From: Myrica gale
Taxonomy: Eukaryota; Streptophyta; Magnoliopsida; Fagales; Myricaceae
Direction: 5' to 3'
Length of the DNA: 64,000 nucleotides
Assembly: GCA_963930655.1 (NCBI GenBank)
Contig: OZ005617.1
Span: 18,650,068-18,714,067 of the forward strand
A program made the translations under genes and the position numbers. Shown in pieces: positions 8,637 to 21,305 of the stretch (position 1 is its first letter; the number at the start of each line of letters is the position of its first letter). The notes below the pieces were generated by a model, which saw only the letters and a list, made by a program, of their open reading frames with translations, was not told the origin of the DNA and did not search any database.

Positions 8637-10378
8637 TCAATTCATGATCCACTTAATTATTAACCCTCTTGGGGATGGGGCAATAGCTGGTGCTGGGGAC
8701 GTAGGAGTACCGCTGGGCTGGTCATTACCCAGAAACGCAAATTTCTTGATGAGCTCAGTAGCAATTAACTCATTAGCACTATCCGTTGGGTGGTACTCGT
8801 CCCAGAACACGTACTTGCTTCTGTCTCCACACAAATTTGAAACAGGAGTGCATGTGAGAGCAGGTCGAATATTATACAAAGCGCAACACGGTTTGTTCGA
8901 GTTACTGAATCCTGCATGCATTAAATTCATTACAATGATCAGTTAATTCTGCATGCATTAATTGGTCACAAATCTTGTAGAAGAAATGCATGAATTAATG
9001 TTCCACCACAAACTCTACTCTGCCAAAAGAGAGAGTTCTTCTGCGGGATTCACAAGTTCTCTTCAGAAAATAATGGCCAACTTATTTTGCATATTTTGAA
9101 CTTTAATTTCTGTAAGTACGTAGTAAAATTAGAGAGAGCAGAGTTAGGTACCGTATTTGCCTGGATTAGTAATCACGTTATTCACGACATCGTAAGCATC
9201 TCCAAATCTGAAAGTTGCATTAGGAAGTTTGTTCGACAAATCTTTTACTAGCTTTGTCGTAGCTTGATTGAAGCTGAGAGCTAGTTTGTTTGCTTTATCC
9301 TGACAATCCCCAGTTGTACTGAGGATCCTTTGGAGCGGAATGCAACCCATTGGTCCCAGCCCAAACACCATTATCTGACGTGCCCCTAAGCTATGCAATA
9401 GCTGTACCCAAAAAAGTAGAATTTGAAAAAACATGCCGAATATTAGAAGTATATACATATATAGAAATTAAGAAAGAGAAGAAGAAGCACCTCAAGCTGC
9501 GCTTGGAGCGTATCCATTAAGTAGGTGATGAAGGTCTGATCGTTGTATGTCCATGAATCGCTATAAACTGGCATCAAATAGTTGTTAATGAAATCATTGC
9601 TCCCTAAAGCAACCACATAGCTAGATCCCTGAAAGAACTTGTCTGCTTCCTCTGTGCCTATTTTGGCTTTTACCAATTCTACGGTCCCTTGAAAAAGCTC
9701 AATTTGCCTGTAAAGGGAAAGCCTTTGGATCTGCAAGACACCCACAAAATTCAGTCTTAGTTGGAGCTACTTTCATATTTTCTTCTCTGTGATCGATTGG
9801 GATAATCCAAAGAGATCAGCAACTTACAAAGTAGCCACCAGTTTCATTCAGAATTCCACCGCCTCCAGATGCATAGTTCACTCCATTTTCGAGTATTATG
9901 TCTTCGGTCAAAGATGGATCAAGAAAGGCTGGGGGCCTTGGGAGGCCCATACGGTCACCTGAATATGCCCGAGTTAGTAGAAGAAAACAACCAAATTGTC
10001 ATGAATTGCATAACAAGATTTTTCTGGCATGGTGAGGAAACTTCAAGAGTTGAAATCGCATTCGCTTGTAATTATTTCTTTAGACTCCTGCAAACCAAAT
10101 TGCAAGGAAGTAAGAGTAATGAGTACCTATAATATCAGAGACTGTGCGTCCATTGGACCATTGGTGAACCTCCCATTTGGCAAACCATTCCCCATATCGA
10201 TACCGTACCATGGCAAGCTTGCCTGAGCAAGGCTCCTGCTCAGGTACTTGTTGTTTCCAACGTCTGAGAGGGAGTCCCCGAATATGAACTGCACAATCTT
10301 GCAATTGTATCCATCGATGGAAATTCCTAGGAGTAGGGTCACAACTATTGTCACTACTACCGGGAAATTCTTCATCAT
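8637..10378 (-). pseudogene. GDSL esterase/lipase gene, five exons, frameshifted in exon 1
   Basis: Exons: 10378-10127, 9958-9828, 9730-9491, 9401-9152, 8911-8637; all introns are GT/AG. Exon 1 encodes a hydrophobic N-terminal signal sequence and block I (FGDSLSDVGNNKY). Later exons carry VALGSNDFINNY (block III, with GxND) and DEYHPTD (block V, Asp and His of the triad). This is the plant extracellular SGNH/GDSL family, typically 350-380 residues, acting on lipid esters at the cell surface or wall. Near the end of exon 1 the 8-bp unit CCATTGG(A/T) occurs twice in tandem (10150-10157, 10158-10165). Exon 1 is therefore 252 nt, whereas phase and homology need 244. The ribosome would leave frame just after GRFTNG and stop soon. 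Everything else is intact, so the lesion looks recent, or else is an assembly error. Confidence 0.8.
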
Positions 10379-11529
10379 GCTTATGACTAAGCGTGCAGCT
10401 CTTAATTTTCAGGCACTCCAATTAGTTGTCTCTGTGAAAAGCTGTGCATTTGATCGCTTTAAGAAGATTTGGGTGTGGGTTTAAAAATGTAGCAAGTCAA
10501 TACTATTCATCAGGAATTGGAAAGTCAAGAAACGTATTGGTGGAAGAATTGGAACCAACTAGAGGAAATTTTGATAAAGAAATGGAGAGATAGAGGGGTA
10601 GATTGTTTGATAAACGAACATTTAGGAGGTTCTAACCTACTGCAGCATCTACCCTCATTTTTGTTCCAATCGAATGGAGTCCAAAATGTGCCAAACAATA
10701 TAAAATGGGTATACATAAATGCTTGCCTACGCTGAGATTACTTTTTTTTTTTCTAGATCAATGTTTCAACGAGGAACCGAATAACTAAGATCAGGCGAAA
10801 ATACACCGGCGAATCATATAAAGGATAGGAGAAAGCCGCTATACGCTGAGATTACTTATAAACAACTTGCATGCATGAAGCATATGCAGGCGAATTGTGT
10901 CAACGTGTCGGGCCCAGGCAGCCCATATTCGCAACTCTATCCACAATAGAAAACTTGCTCACTGCGAGCAGCTTGATTTCTATGGTATGAATGTTGGTGA
11001 GCTGCATGACGGAAGAATTCAAATCAAGGCGAGATATCTAGCGTAGTGTGTATATATATATATATATATGGGGGGGGGGGGGGGGTTGGAGAAGTCTTCT
11101 ATCCAAGGCGCCCATTTGGTTGGATAGTTGAAAACGAAATTCGGAAGGTTTATGTTAAGAATTCGATGGATTTGAAAGCAATTTGGGGAAAATCGCCATT
11201 TGCTAACGTTAGGGTGATTTTCGCACAGCATTTTTATTTTCATATTGATTGTTTCAAATTAATAAAATTATGTCCCTCTCAATAGCTTAAAAGATTGATT
11301 TCATATAATAAACGAGACCTATCACGTCATGTACGTGAGTTCGAATACTGATATCGACGAGTTAATATTACAATCGGTTCAAATATTCAAAACTTACTAG
11401 TGTACTTTGTTCGGTTAATACATTTTTCAGATAGACTATATTAATCTGAATCTAATAAACAAAGATCGAGTGTAATAAAATTTTCTCCTTTAAAAAAAAT
11501 CAAATATTGAAAGAAAATGCAAGTGTAAC
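10379..11529. other. Intergenic; (TA)n-G16 microsatellite
   Basis: Upstream of the GDSL gene. I see no further gene. A (TA)n tract runs into 16 G at 11070-11085. GCTGAGATTACTT occurs twice (about 10731 and 10847), suggesting a small local duplication. Confidence 0.5.
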
Positions 11530-12068
11530 TAGGGCGGTACACCCAACCCGACGGGTCATTTTTTTTTTTTTAATATTTCCGACACCCGACCCGTGTAAAA
11601 ATGGAAGAGAAAAAAATATTCTGACTCGAGCCGGAGGAAGGGGGAATTCTAGGCGAAAACGAATCGGAATAACGGGTCGGAAAGCCCAAAATCGTTTTGA
11701 AAGCTAATTTAAGGACTATTTCATTCGGCCTAATTAATTTTAGCTCATTTTACTCAATTTTTATGTGGTATGCCAATTGTCAACCCAATGTAAGGGCTAT
11801 TTCATTCGGCCCAACTTACTTTTAGCCTATTTTACCTAATTTTTGTGTTAAAATGTATATCAAAACGGCGTAGTTTTGACACACACATATCTATATATAT
11901 TTTATTTATTTATTATTTATATATATCACGGGTCGGGTCGGAACACTTCTAAAATTTATTGCCTATTTTGACACCCGACCCGAAAGTTCAGAAGACCAAC
12001 CTGATTTCATTCGGTTTGGTTCGGAATATCGGTTCAAGTCGACTTTGTCACTTCCATGAACACCCCTA
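11530..12068. mobile_element. Non-autonomous hAT element
   Basis: 539 bp beginning TAGGGCGGTACACCC and ending ACACCCCTA, flanked by a perfect 8-bp duplication AGTGTAAC (11522-11529, 12069-12076), the hAT target length. The terminal repeats are short and imperfect (TAGGGCGGT against TAGGGGTGT). Inner ends carry repeated (A)CCCGACCCG/CGGGTCGGG words that can fold back. There is no transposase. Confidence 0.8.
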
Positions 12069-12076
12069 AGTGTAAC

Positions 12077-12585
12077 TTCATAGTTCATCGTAAGGTCCAC
12101 ATTTCTTTGTTACTTTTGTATTGGGCTTGACTGAATGGCCCAATTGAGCTTTATATTTAGGTCCAACAGATTAAATGCAAGGCCGTTAGCGTAGGCTCAG
12201 CTCAGCAGTGGAAGTCCAAACTCATGTAGTAAAATCAAATTCGAAAGATGGAGCTGGTCCAATTAGAAATATTCCCATAAGCAAAGGCCTCAATTTATCA
12301 TCTACGTGTCCAGATCTCATTGGGAGCATGCAAGATATCTGACTATCCAATAAGGACCCAACATCGAAACCAAAATTGCCTCAACGTGGCATAACAGTCA
12401 ACCAGTCAAGAAACAATAAAGAATCCATCACGTTATCCACATCCGATCGCAACCGTCCATTTGCGATATCCAACGTTCCACACAACCTGATATCCCTAAC
12501 CATATCCAGCGCCAAAACAAAAGTCACAAAAGTCGAACTCTTTTCTGCATCACTCTTTACTGTTACCGCTCCACCTCTGACGAAA
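12077..12585 (+). promoter_or_regulatory. Upstream region of the CHLP gene
   Basis: About 500 bp between the hAT element and the CHLP start codon. It contains ACGTG cores (CTACGTGTCC near 12302 and CAACGTGGC near 12382) and an AGATATC/GATAT stretch near 12332, of the kinds found in light-regulated promoters. The hAT insertion therefore lies within about 0.5 kb of the gene. Function is inferred from motifs only. Confidence 0.35.
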
Positions 12586-14083
12586 ATGACTTCCATTGCC
12601 CTCAAATCCTTCGTCGGACTCCGCCAGACCTCGGCGGAGAAACCCCCTCTAGCTTCCCAGACAAAACGCAGCCCGATAATTCTCCGTAAACCTAGTGTCG
12701 TCGCCTCCAAATCCAGTCCGAAACTAACCAACCGAAACCTCCGGGTGGCGGTGATCGGCGGTGGGCCTGCTGGCGGGGCGGCTGCCGAGACTCTCGCCAA
12801 AGGCGGCGTGGAGACCTACCTGATTGAGCGCAAGATGGACAACTGCAAGCCCTGCGGGGGGGCCATCCCTCTGTGCATGGTGGGGGAGTTCGACCTCCCA
12901 TTGGACATCATCGACCGGCGCGTCACCCGGATGAAGATGATATCTCCCTCCAACGTGGCCGTAGATATCGGGCAGACCCTCAAGCCCCACGAGTACATCG
13001 GGATGGTGCGGCGCGAGGTTCTGGACGCGTACCTTCGGGACCGGGCCAAGGCGAGTGGCGCAGAGATCATCAATGGGCTGTTTCTGAAGATGGACTTGCC
13101 GAGAGACGGGGTTTCTCCGTACGTGCTGCACTACACTGGGTATGACGGGAAGGCCGGTGGAGTTGGGGAGAAGCAGACCTTGGAGGTGGACGCAGTGATT
13201 GGTGCTGATGGAGCGAATTCTCGGGTCGCCAAGGCCATTGGTGCTGGTGACTATGACTACGCCATTGCATTTCAGGTAATGCATTACTAATGTTGACATA
13301 AGCTTGTTAATTCACGATTCATGAAAGTGTTCGCTTCAATATGAGTCTGTAAAGAGGCATAATTAACCCCTCTTTTTGCAGGAGAGAATCAAAATCCCTG
13401 ATGAAAAAATGGCGTACTACGAGAACCTTGCCGAGATGTATGTCGGTGATGATGTTTCGCCCGACTTCTACGGTTGGGTCTTCCCCAAGTGCGATCATGT
13501 GGCTGTCGGCACGGGCACGGTGACCCACAAGGGAGACATCAAGAAGTTCCAACTTGCAACAAGGAACCGAGCCAAGGACAAGATTTTAGGCGGTAAGATA
13601 ATACGAGTTGAGGCACACCCGATACCGGAGCACCCCCGACCGCGGAGGTTATTAGGAAGAGTGGCGTTGGTGGGAGATGCAGCCGGGTATGTCACGAAAT
13701 GCTCAGGCGAAGGAATCTATTTTGCGGCCAAGAGTGGGAGGATGTGCGCCGAGGCTATAGTTGGAGGGTCTGAGAATGGGAAAAGGATGGTGGATGAGGG
13801 GGACTTGAGGAAGTATTTGGAGAAGTGGGACAAGACTTACTGGCCAACTTACAAGGTCTTGGATGTATTGCAGAAAGTATTCTACAGGTCCAACCCGGCA
13901 AGGGAAGCCTTCGTGGAGATGTGTGCAGATGAATATGTGCAGAAGATGACTTTTGATAGCTATTTGTACAAGACGGTGGTACCAGGGAATCCTCTGCAGG
14001 ATTTGAAGTTGGCTGTGAATACCATCGGGAGCTTAGTAAGGGCCAATGCTCTCAGGAGGGAGATGGACAAGCTTAGTGTATGA
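12586..14083 (+). CDS. CHLP: Geranylgeranyl diphosphate reductase, chloroplastic
   Basis: Two exons, 12586-13275 and 13382-14083, with a 106-bp GT/AG intron, giving 463 residues, the usual family length. It reduces the geranylgeranyl side chain to phytyl using NADPH, supplying chlorophyll, tocopherol and phylloquinone synthesis in the plastid. Residues 1-50 are Ser/Lys/Arg-rich with few acids, a chloroplast transit peptide. The FAD-binding GGGPAGGAAAETL follows at 58-70 with the downstream acidic residue of LIERK at 79-83. CKPCGGAIP at 87-95 and GDAAGYVTKCSGEGIYFA at about 328-345 are family signatures. The frame is open upstream of this ATG, but MTSIALKS starts the transit peptide. Nothing is odd in the gene. 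Confidence 0.97.
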
Positions 14084-15298
14084 GAGGGCTTTTTTCAGTG
14101 TGTTGTTTAGCTTTAAAGTCTTTTGTATTTCTGTATGAGAACACTTTCTTTGTACCCAGGAAATCAAGCTGCATATCATGTTTAGATGCAACGATAGTTA
14201 TATAGAAATGCCATCGGTTTAAGACCATAATTCATATAATGTTCTGCAGGACTATTGGGAACATGGGGTTTTAAGTGTATGCTGAATGCACTGCATATGC
14301 CAGTTACCTTCCTGTGACTAGGCCTTTCTCTAAGCTTAATGTTTTTCCGAAACCTACCATTCTCCAGGTCCAAGAAGATTTCACTGGGATGTCATGGTCG
14401 GAGAAGATCAAAGATCCACCACTTCCTATGTCTTTGTATAATGTTAATGGGGGAGAACAATTTACTGCAAAGAGTCATCCTGTGAAGAGGGTAACAGGCC
14501 TATACAATTGGGCAAAATCACTCATCACCCAGGAAAAAGTATCCAGATATATGATGGGCCAATACCCATTTAACCACATTCATGTGTTCCATTATGCGAA
14601 TGGCCTATAATATAGTTGTGATTCCCATTCAAGTCCAGCCGCTTTCGGCCTAGGCCGAAATGAGTAGTGCTCGGCTAAGCAGCCTATAAAGTCGCGACTC
14701 CAACTCAGGTCCAGATTGGGGAGAAAATAGTGAGCCCAGACAAAAGAAAAAGGGGCGAAGTGTTTGCAAACGTGTCTGGTATGGTGAACATATGAGAGAA
14801 ACAAACAAGAGGGAGAGAGGGTATCCCAAGTCCCAAAAAGGATACTTATGTCACTGACCTTTTTAACAATAATTCTTTTTTTATAAATTTGACTTTTAAA
14901 AAAATAAAAAGGATAATTATGCATGTGAACTGTCTTTTAAAGTTATAATCCATATTTTGTATTAAAATTTTAATTTTCATCTGATTTAATAAAAAAATAG
15001 ACCGAACGTATGTTATAGATAAGTTATTTATGAGTGTAATATCTTATATATGATAATTTACAATTTATAATATTTTATTCTGACTTTTCAAAAGTCAAAT
15101 TGGAGTAGTATTATTGGTTACAAATTTTTTCTGGATTAGTAAATTATTTGTGTTCATTCACTCAAAAAAAATATTTGTGTTACGTTTAGGAAGATAGCTC
15201 ATCAACTTTAATAAAAAAAATATTTATATTCAAAAATTGATTAATTTGAATAATTGTAATAAATATCTTTAAAAAGTGAGAATTTTTTTAAAAAAAAT
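14084..15298. other. 3' region of CHLP and AT-rich intergenic DNA
   Basis: The first ~150 bp are probably 3' UTR. A 111-codon open stretch at 14275-14610 has no recognisable motif and I do not call it. From about 14870 the sequence is strongly AT-rich without features. Confidence 0.4.
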
Positions 15299-15631
15299 GA
15301 AAATTGACAATTTAGTCACTAGGTTTATAGCACGCTGACAATTTAGTCACTAGGTTTCATTTTTTGACAATATGGTCACTGATAATATATAATTGTGACG
15401 ATATGGTCTTTCCGTCAAATCTCCGTTAAATTTTAAACGGAATAAAATGCGGTCGACCACTACAAGTTACCTTTGTCTCAACGGTAAACAAACCAGTCGA
15501 CCGCTATTCTTGTGATGTTTGACGGAAAGACTAGATCGTCACAACTATATATTCTCAATGACCATATTGTCAAAAAATAAAATTTAATGACTAAATTGTT
15601 AACTTTCTATAATTTTTAAATTGTCAATTCC
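15299..15631. mobile_element. MULE-type foldback MITE
   Basis: About 333 bp whose two halves are inverted copies: GACAATTTAGTCACTAGG on the left matches the reverse complement of the right for over 110 bp, with GTCGACC words near the centre. No ORF. Flanks are A-rich, so a 9-bp target duplication (AAAAAAAAT-like) cannot be judged. The GTCA-CTAGGTTT and CTTTCCGTCA words resemble the large element at 1046-8182. Confidence 0.65.
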
Positions 15632-15702
15632 AAAAAAAAAATTAGCCGACAATACTCAACAGAGAGGGAATAACGCAAGATATTCGGTTCCTATATCGGG
15701 GG

Positions 15703-17072
15703 TAGGGCTGTACAATGCCACCGGGAAATTCCGGTGGCACCGGCACCGGTACCGGCACCGGGTTTCCGGTTTTTGGTCTAACCGGTGCCGGTGTAGGTTT
15801 GGTTTTTTGAAAAAACCGGCGGTTCCCGGTTTAAACCGGCACCGGGTTTCCCGGTGTAGGATAAACCGGGATTTTTTTTTAGCTTTTTTTATTTTAATTT
15901 CTACTCAATAATTTAAACTTTAGTTTTACCTCAAGACATAATATTCTAGAAGCATGACAAGGTTTACTCAATAGTTTAGTTTCACTTGAATATTTGAGAT
16001 TTGTTGTTGGCTTTGTCTAATCAAATGCTTACATTCAAGTTACCAAGAAGCTTACTAGGTGAATGAACTAGTTATTTAGAATTTTGGTAGAAAAATTACA
16101 AATTTATTGTATTTAAAAGGGTATATATGAAGGCATTGAAATCATAATTAAAGAGTTTAATGTCAAACTTTGGTAAGTACATCGCATAATATAAATCAAG
16201 AGGTCGAGATTCTACCACAAAAAATTTTAAATCAATGTATTAGTTTAAGAGTTTTTATGAAATATTAACAAATTGTCTAAATTTTAAAATTGACAAATCA
16301 ATTATTAAATTTATATCATGCTTGCAAAATCAGTAATTCAATTACATTTTAGTTCAAATTTCTAATACATTTTAGTTCAAAAATTCATATAGAGTCATCA
16401 AGTTTGACCAGCGTTTGACAAACGCTCGAGCGCCCTTTGAAAAAATTCAGACAGAGTCATCACGTTTGACTAACGTTAGACAAGTGTTCGAGTGCTCAGT
16501 GCAAATTTCAGACAGAAACATAAGCGCTCGACGAGCGTTTGACCCGCGCTCGAGCGCCTTAAAAATTGCCGAATTTTTTTATTTTCCTTGTGAAACCAAG
16601 GGAAACCCTATTAGGTTTTGAACATGTTTTAAAATTGTTATTGATTTGTTAATTAGAGGGAAAACACATATTCTCCCATCTAAGTGTTGTTAGGGTCTAA
16701 ACTGGATTTTTCAAAAGATAATAGTTTCTATTTACAGTGACGTCTCTATTACTTTGGACTTTAAATTCTCATCTTATCTTTTAAGATGATCTTTAATTTT
16801 ATTGATTTTGGATTTTGGATTTCATTAGTTTAGATTTTATTGATATGTGATTAATGGACCAAAAGAAAAAAAAATACATTGGGTCAAGTACGTAAAATGC
16901 TAAAAAAATGGCTCAATATTAATGTAGGATAACCGGAAACCGCCACCGCTAAGGGCCGATTTTTACCCTTAACGGTGTAGGTGTAGGTGATAATTTTTTC
17001 AAAACCGGCCTACCCGGTGTAGGTGCCGGTTTTGGCCAAAACCGGTACCTACACCGGGGTTGTACAGCCCTA
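15703..17072. mobile_element. Non-autonomous hAT element with CCGGT-rich subterminal repeats
   Basis: 1,370 bp with terminal repeats TAGGGCTGTACAA / TTGTACAGCCCTA and a perfect 8-bp duplication ATCGGGGG (15695-15702, 17073-17080). Both inner ends are packed with CCGG-containing words (ACCGGTGCCGG, CCGGTGTAGG) able to form hairpins. The middle is AT-rich and holds CGCTCGAGCGC-like words near 16420-16560. No transposase was seen. It ends about 1.3 kb upstream of the malate dehydrogenase start codon, so it may affect that promoter. Confidence 0.88.
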
Positions 17073-18397
17073 ATCGGGGGTAGGTTTGTCAAAAGAGCAG
17101 TGATAACTCCAAGGCCCCCAGGCGGAGTTCCCACTTCCCAGACTAAAGCCTTTTAAAAGAAGCTTCTCACCGACACTTCACCTGTTTCTCCACTCCGCGC
17201 GTCAAGATATCAAGGTTCGATACTCCCTATATTTGCTCGTCAATAGTTTCTTGAATTTTCGATTCGGAAGATTTGGTTTTTGTTAGAAATTCCTTTTGTC
17301 TTACTCATTTCACTTCATTTTTATTTGCAAGATCTTGTGCTCTCTTTCTTAGAAACTTATTGGGCTCATACTATGAGATTACATATGATGTTGGTGGATC
17401 TGTGGGTTTGTTTGATTCTGAGGAATCTCCGGATCTGCTGATGTTGGTTGCCGCGTCGTTTGGTTGACGTTTTTTCCGAGTCAGTTTCTTGATTTTGGAA
17501 GCAAAAGTTCCATTCCTTTTGCTTTTTAGAAAAGAAGGAAATCTAGGGTGGTTAATGTGTTGGTTTATGGTAGAGAAAGAGTTTTGATGGAATGCGATAG
17601 GTATGTATATTGATGGAAATGCTGAAGGCGTAGAAATTGTCGGCGGAGGAGGAATTACTCCGGTTGAATTTCTATCGAGACCTAAAATAATTAAAAAAGA
17701 TGTCAGGTTGTAGGGTCTGTTGATCCTTCCAGAGCTTCTGTTGTGAGTCTTCCTGAATCTGAAATTAATGAAACGAAATGGAATTTCGGACTTGACCTCG
17801 AGTTTCTATGTACGTATTTGCCGATTCACTCTATATTGGGTGTTGTAGAATCCGAGTTTTGCAGGTCTCTATTGATAGCGTAGTGTCTGGTGGATTTTCT
17901 TTGTTTTGAAATTTATGTTTGAACCAAACTTGGTATTCTTCCAATTGCAGGAGTTTAAATATTTTCTTTATCTGAAAATTTATGATGCTCCTTATGAACT
18001 TCTTCCTGTGAACTTAACCCAGTTGGGGACAAAGAAGCTGGACTTATCGTCCACTAAAATTTTATTTAGTGAACTGTGTGATTACTGTCTGTGTAGTTGT
18101 TACGTTCAGTGTCCATAATTTTGCCTCACTACATATGCACTGAACATGTGGTAATGATGCTCATCAAGGGAATTTTCGGAAAGGGAATTAAGAACATTTT
18201 GGCTCTCATTCTTTTATGCAAACTTCTTTCACTTGAATCCAGTCTACTTCAACTTAGATAGAAGTACTGTAGGTTTTAGATTATATCCTTATACGCAGCA
18301 TGGATAATATTTTTCAAGCTCGACTAACTATTAAGTTGTCTGGCTTATTGCCAGTAGATGAGTTACTGATGGTCGTCCTGTATTAACAGAGTGTGAG
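17073..18397 (+). other. Promoter, 5' UTR and probable leader intron of the MDH gene
   Basis: Pyrimidine-rich leader-like sequence near 17160-17210 is followed by a possible donor (AAG|GTTCG, about 17214). Just before the coding start, TTAACAG (acceptor AG at 18388-18389) would close an intron of about 1.2 kb. No coding exon is visible. Exact transcript ends are inferred. Confidence 0.45.
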
Positions 18398-19636
18398 ATG
18401 GCAGCAACATCAGCAGCTATATTTTCAATTGGACCAAATGGGTCACTTGGCCGCAAAGCAGGTTCGCTTCCTCAATCAAAGCCTTTTGGTGTGAGGTTTA
18501 GCTCCCAGAACCTGCTAAGGAGTTTCAGTGGCCTCAAGGCTGCAATATCTGTGAGTTGCGAGTCAGATTCATCGTTTTTAAGCAAGGAAACTAGTGCAGC
18601 TCTTCGAGGCTCTTTTGCCCCAAAAGCCCAAAAGGAAAATCAGAGTTTGCAGTATCACCTGCAACCCCAGGCATCTTTCAAGGTGGCAATTCTTGGAGCT
18701 GGTGGAGGGATAGGTCAGCCCTTGGCACTTCTTGTCAAAATGTCTCCACTGGTTTCTTCCTTGAACCTCTATGATATAGCAAATGTCAAGGGTGTTGCTG
18801 TTGATCTCAGTCACTGCAACACTCCTTCGCAAGTTCTGGATTTCACTGGACCTTCTGAATTAGCTAATTGTTTGAAAGGTGTAAATGTTGTTGTCATACC
18901 TGCTGGAGTACCCAGAAAGCCTGGTATGACTCGTGATGACCTCTTCAATATCAATGCTGGGATTGTTAAGAACTTGATTGAGGCCGTTGCTGATAACTGC
19001 CCTGATGCCTTCATCCACATTATCAGCAATCCGGTTAACTCAACAGTGCCAATTGCAGCAGAATTACTGAAGCAGAAGGGTGTATATGATCCAAAGAAGC
19101 TCTTTGGTGTTACTACACTGGATGTTGTGAGGGCAAACACATTTGTTGCTCAGAAGAAGAACCTAAAGCTGATTGATGTTGATGTCCCAGTTGTGGGAGG
19201 ACACGCAGGGATAACTATCTTGCCGCTGCCATCAAAGACAAAACCCTCAGTTAGCTTTACTGATGAGGAAATTCAAGAGCTGACTGTTAGGATCCAAAAT
19301 GCTGGGACAGAAGTCGTGGAGGCTAAAGCAGGCACTGGGTCTGCTACGTTATCAATGGCATATGCAGCAGCAAGATTTGTTGAGTCATCTCTTCGTGCTC
19401 TTGATGGAGATGGGGATGTATACGAGTGCTGCTATGTTCAGTCAGATCTGACTGAGCTTCCATTCTTTGCATCAAGGGTGAAGCTTGGAAGGAAAGGAGT
19501 TGAAGCTTTGATTTCCTCAGACCTCCAAGGGTTGACTGAATACGAGCAGAAGGCAATGGAAGCCCTTAAGCCAGAATTGAAGTCCAGCATTGAGAAGGGG
19601 ATTGCATTTGCTCAGAAGCAAACAGTAGCTGCATAG
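18398..19636 (+). CDS. Plastidic NAD-dependent malate dehydrogenase
   Basis: 412 residues in one uninterrupted exon. It interconverts malate and oxaloacetate with NAD(H) in the plastid and is redox-insensitive in dark metabolism; the Arabidopsis counterpart (At3g47520, from memory) is needed for embryo development. Residues 1-~92 form a Ser-rich chloroplast transit peptide. The mature enzyme starts around [15 protein letters not shown] (Rossmann GxGxxG, 94-108). Substrate Arg residues lie in [11 protein letters not shown] (171-181), NPVNS is at 211-215, and the catalytic His is in GGHAG (267-271). It lacks the terminal regulatory Cys extensions of NADP-MDH. It is tail-to-tail with the PPR gene at 21306-23186, an arrangement I recall from Arabidopsis. 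Confidence 0.96.
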   Translation: MAATSAAIFSIGPNGSLGRKAGSLPQSKPFGVRFSSQNLLRSFSGLKAAISVSCESDSSFLSKETSAALRGSFAPKAQKENQSLQYHLQPQASFKVAILGAGGGIGQPLALLVKMSPLVSSLNLYDIANVKGVAVDLSHCNTPSQVLDFTGPSELANCLKGVNVVVIPAGVPRKPGMTRDDLFNINAGIVKNLIEAVADNCPDAFIHIISNPVNSTVPIAAELLKQKGVYDPKKLFGVTTLDVVRANTFVAQKKNLKLIDVDVPVVGGHAGITILPLPSKTKPSVSFTDEEIQELTVRIQNAGTEVVEAKAGTGSATLSMAYAAARFVESSLRALDGDGDVYECCYVQSDLTELPFFASRVKLGRKGVEALISSDLQGLTEYEQKAMEALKPELKSSIEKGIAFAQKQTVAA

Positions 19637-21305
19637 AACTCAAGCGTTTGAAGCCCCTTCATTATGACGTCTACTTTAGAGATATGTGACAATGTCGGGT
19701 TATTTGTTCGCGGGACCTATTATGGCGTCAGTACTTTCAGTTTTGTAGAATGATTTTTTCCCCTCTTTTCACCGTGTCGAGGGCCTTTCAGTAAGAGGTT
19801 TAGAGGTGGGTATCTTGATGGTGTAGATTCTAAGAATGTAATCGTGCTTACTGAGAGCATGTAGAAAACTAGACACTAACAGTTTTGAAATAACATGGCT
19901 GGGGCACTATGGAAATCTTCAATGGAAGTCTATCTTCAGAGACTTTAATTACTTTGTGATGTGGGAAATCAGCTGTGGATTATTTCTCTTTCTAATGTCT
20001 TTGATTAAACCCTGAACTCTTACCCTTATCAATACCATCATTGAATTTATTTTGTGCAGGATCCTTTTCAGCATATCTCGAATTGTGAGTAAACCTTCAA
20101 ACTGGGATAACTAGTAGCTGCAATTAGTGAGGAAGGATACGTTATCACAAATAAAATGTTACAACGTGCTATTTAGTATTTTTTTAATCGTTTTTTGTTA
20201 AATGTTTTAACTTATTGGGTAAAAAGGAAGTTCTGCGATTTTAGTGCACTCATCCAATCAAACCTGGAAAAAAAAAAAAAAAACAGTGATTGCTGAAAAT
20301 TGTGCTCTACTGATGTGACCTTGAATCAGGCCGACGCATGTAGGTTCAGGTTGTTAGCTTTGGGGAATATGGCCAGCAAATTGAACCTGCAATCAAGCTC
20401 AGGAGAGCCCTTTTTATAACTGTAAATAAGGAAACAAATAAATTAATTGTCTAATTTTTTTTTAAAAAAACAAAAGAATCTTTTACTTCTATATAAAGGC
20501 CCTGCAATAAAACTCGAGGAAAGCTTTTATCAGATGCTAGCAAAGGAACTCCTTCGTTTTCCTGAAGCTTCATATATGCTGCTGTCTTCTTTCAACCCTA
20601 CCTGTTCTCTTTTGCAGGTTACTCCACTAGAACGTTACTGCTCAATTTGCCTGAGGTTCCAACTTTTTCCTTGGAACTTTACAAGACATCGGTTTGCTGC
20701 AAGCAATGGTCAAAAAACTTTGCGTTCAACTAAGTAACCAAATGGAGGACTCCATTATGTAGCATCCAGAAGAGATCATTGCTTTTAACGATAGCTGTTG
20801 AATGTTTATGTAGCATCCAGAAGAAAGAATCACAAACGGAGTAAGGCAAGCTTCAAGGGTGGTGTAATGTACCCGGATGTGAGGGGGGGGGGGGGGTGAA
20901 CTAGTGAATTGGGTGGGTTGTTTGGCAAGCAAGAAAATGTAGGAAAATGACTATCTTCGAGACAGGTGATTGCTGCTGAGCATTTGCAATCGAAGATCAG
21001 GATACTAGAGTAAAAAACAAGGCTGCAACCTGTCCCGTAGCAGACTGAGATAACACAGCTCGCTGAATTAGTGATACAAGCAGCCGTCCAACAGACTTGA
21101 GTTAAAACTGAAATCCTTCTCTGCCATGAGGCAAACAGCCTAATTATTGTCATTTTTAGTCATTGAAATGCTAAATGACTAAGCCCCCAGCTGTCATTAA
21201 CCCTACTCCGCCCCAAACTCACACAACAGAACTTAGTAGACAAACCTGCTTTTGCATCTGTAGCGTAGGCTTGCGTACTATTTCCTCCAAACCCATACAG
21301 TATTC
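19637..21305. other. Intergenic between the MDH and PPR genes
   Basis: 3' UTR of MDH, then unassigned sequence containing an A15-like tract (about 20267-20283) and a G14 run (20883-20896). No ORF with recognisable motifs. Confidence 0.5.

Noticed and set aside
14275-14610. 111-codon ORF downstream of CHLP
   Set aside because: No recognisable motif, no splice context and ordinary intergenic composition.
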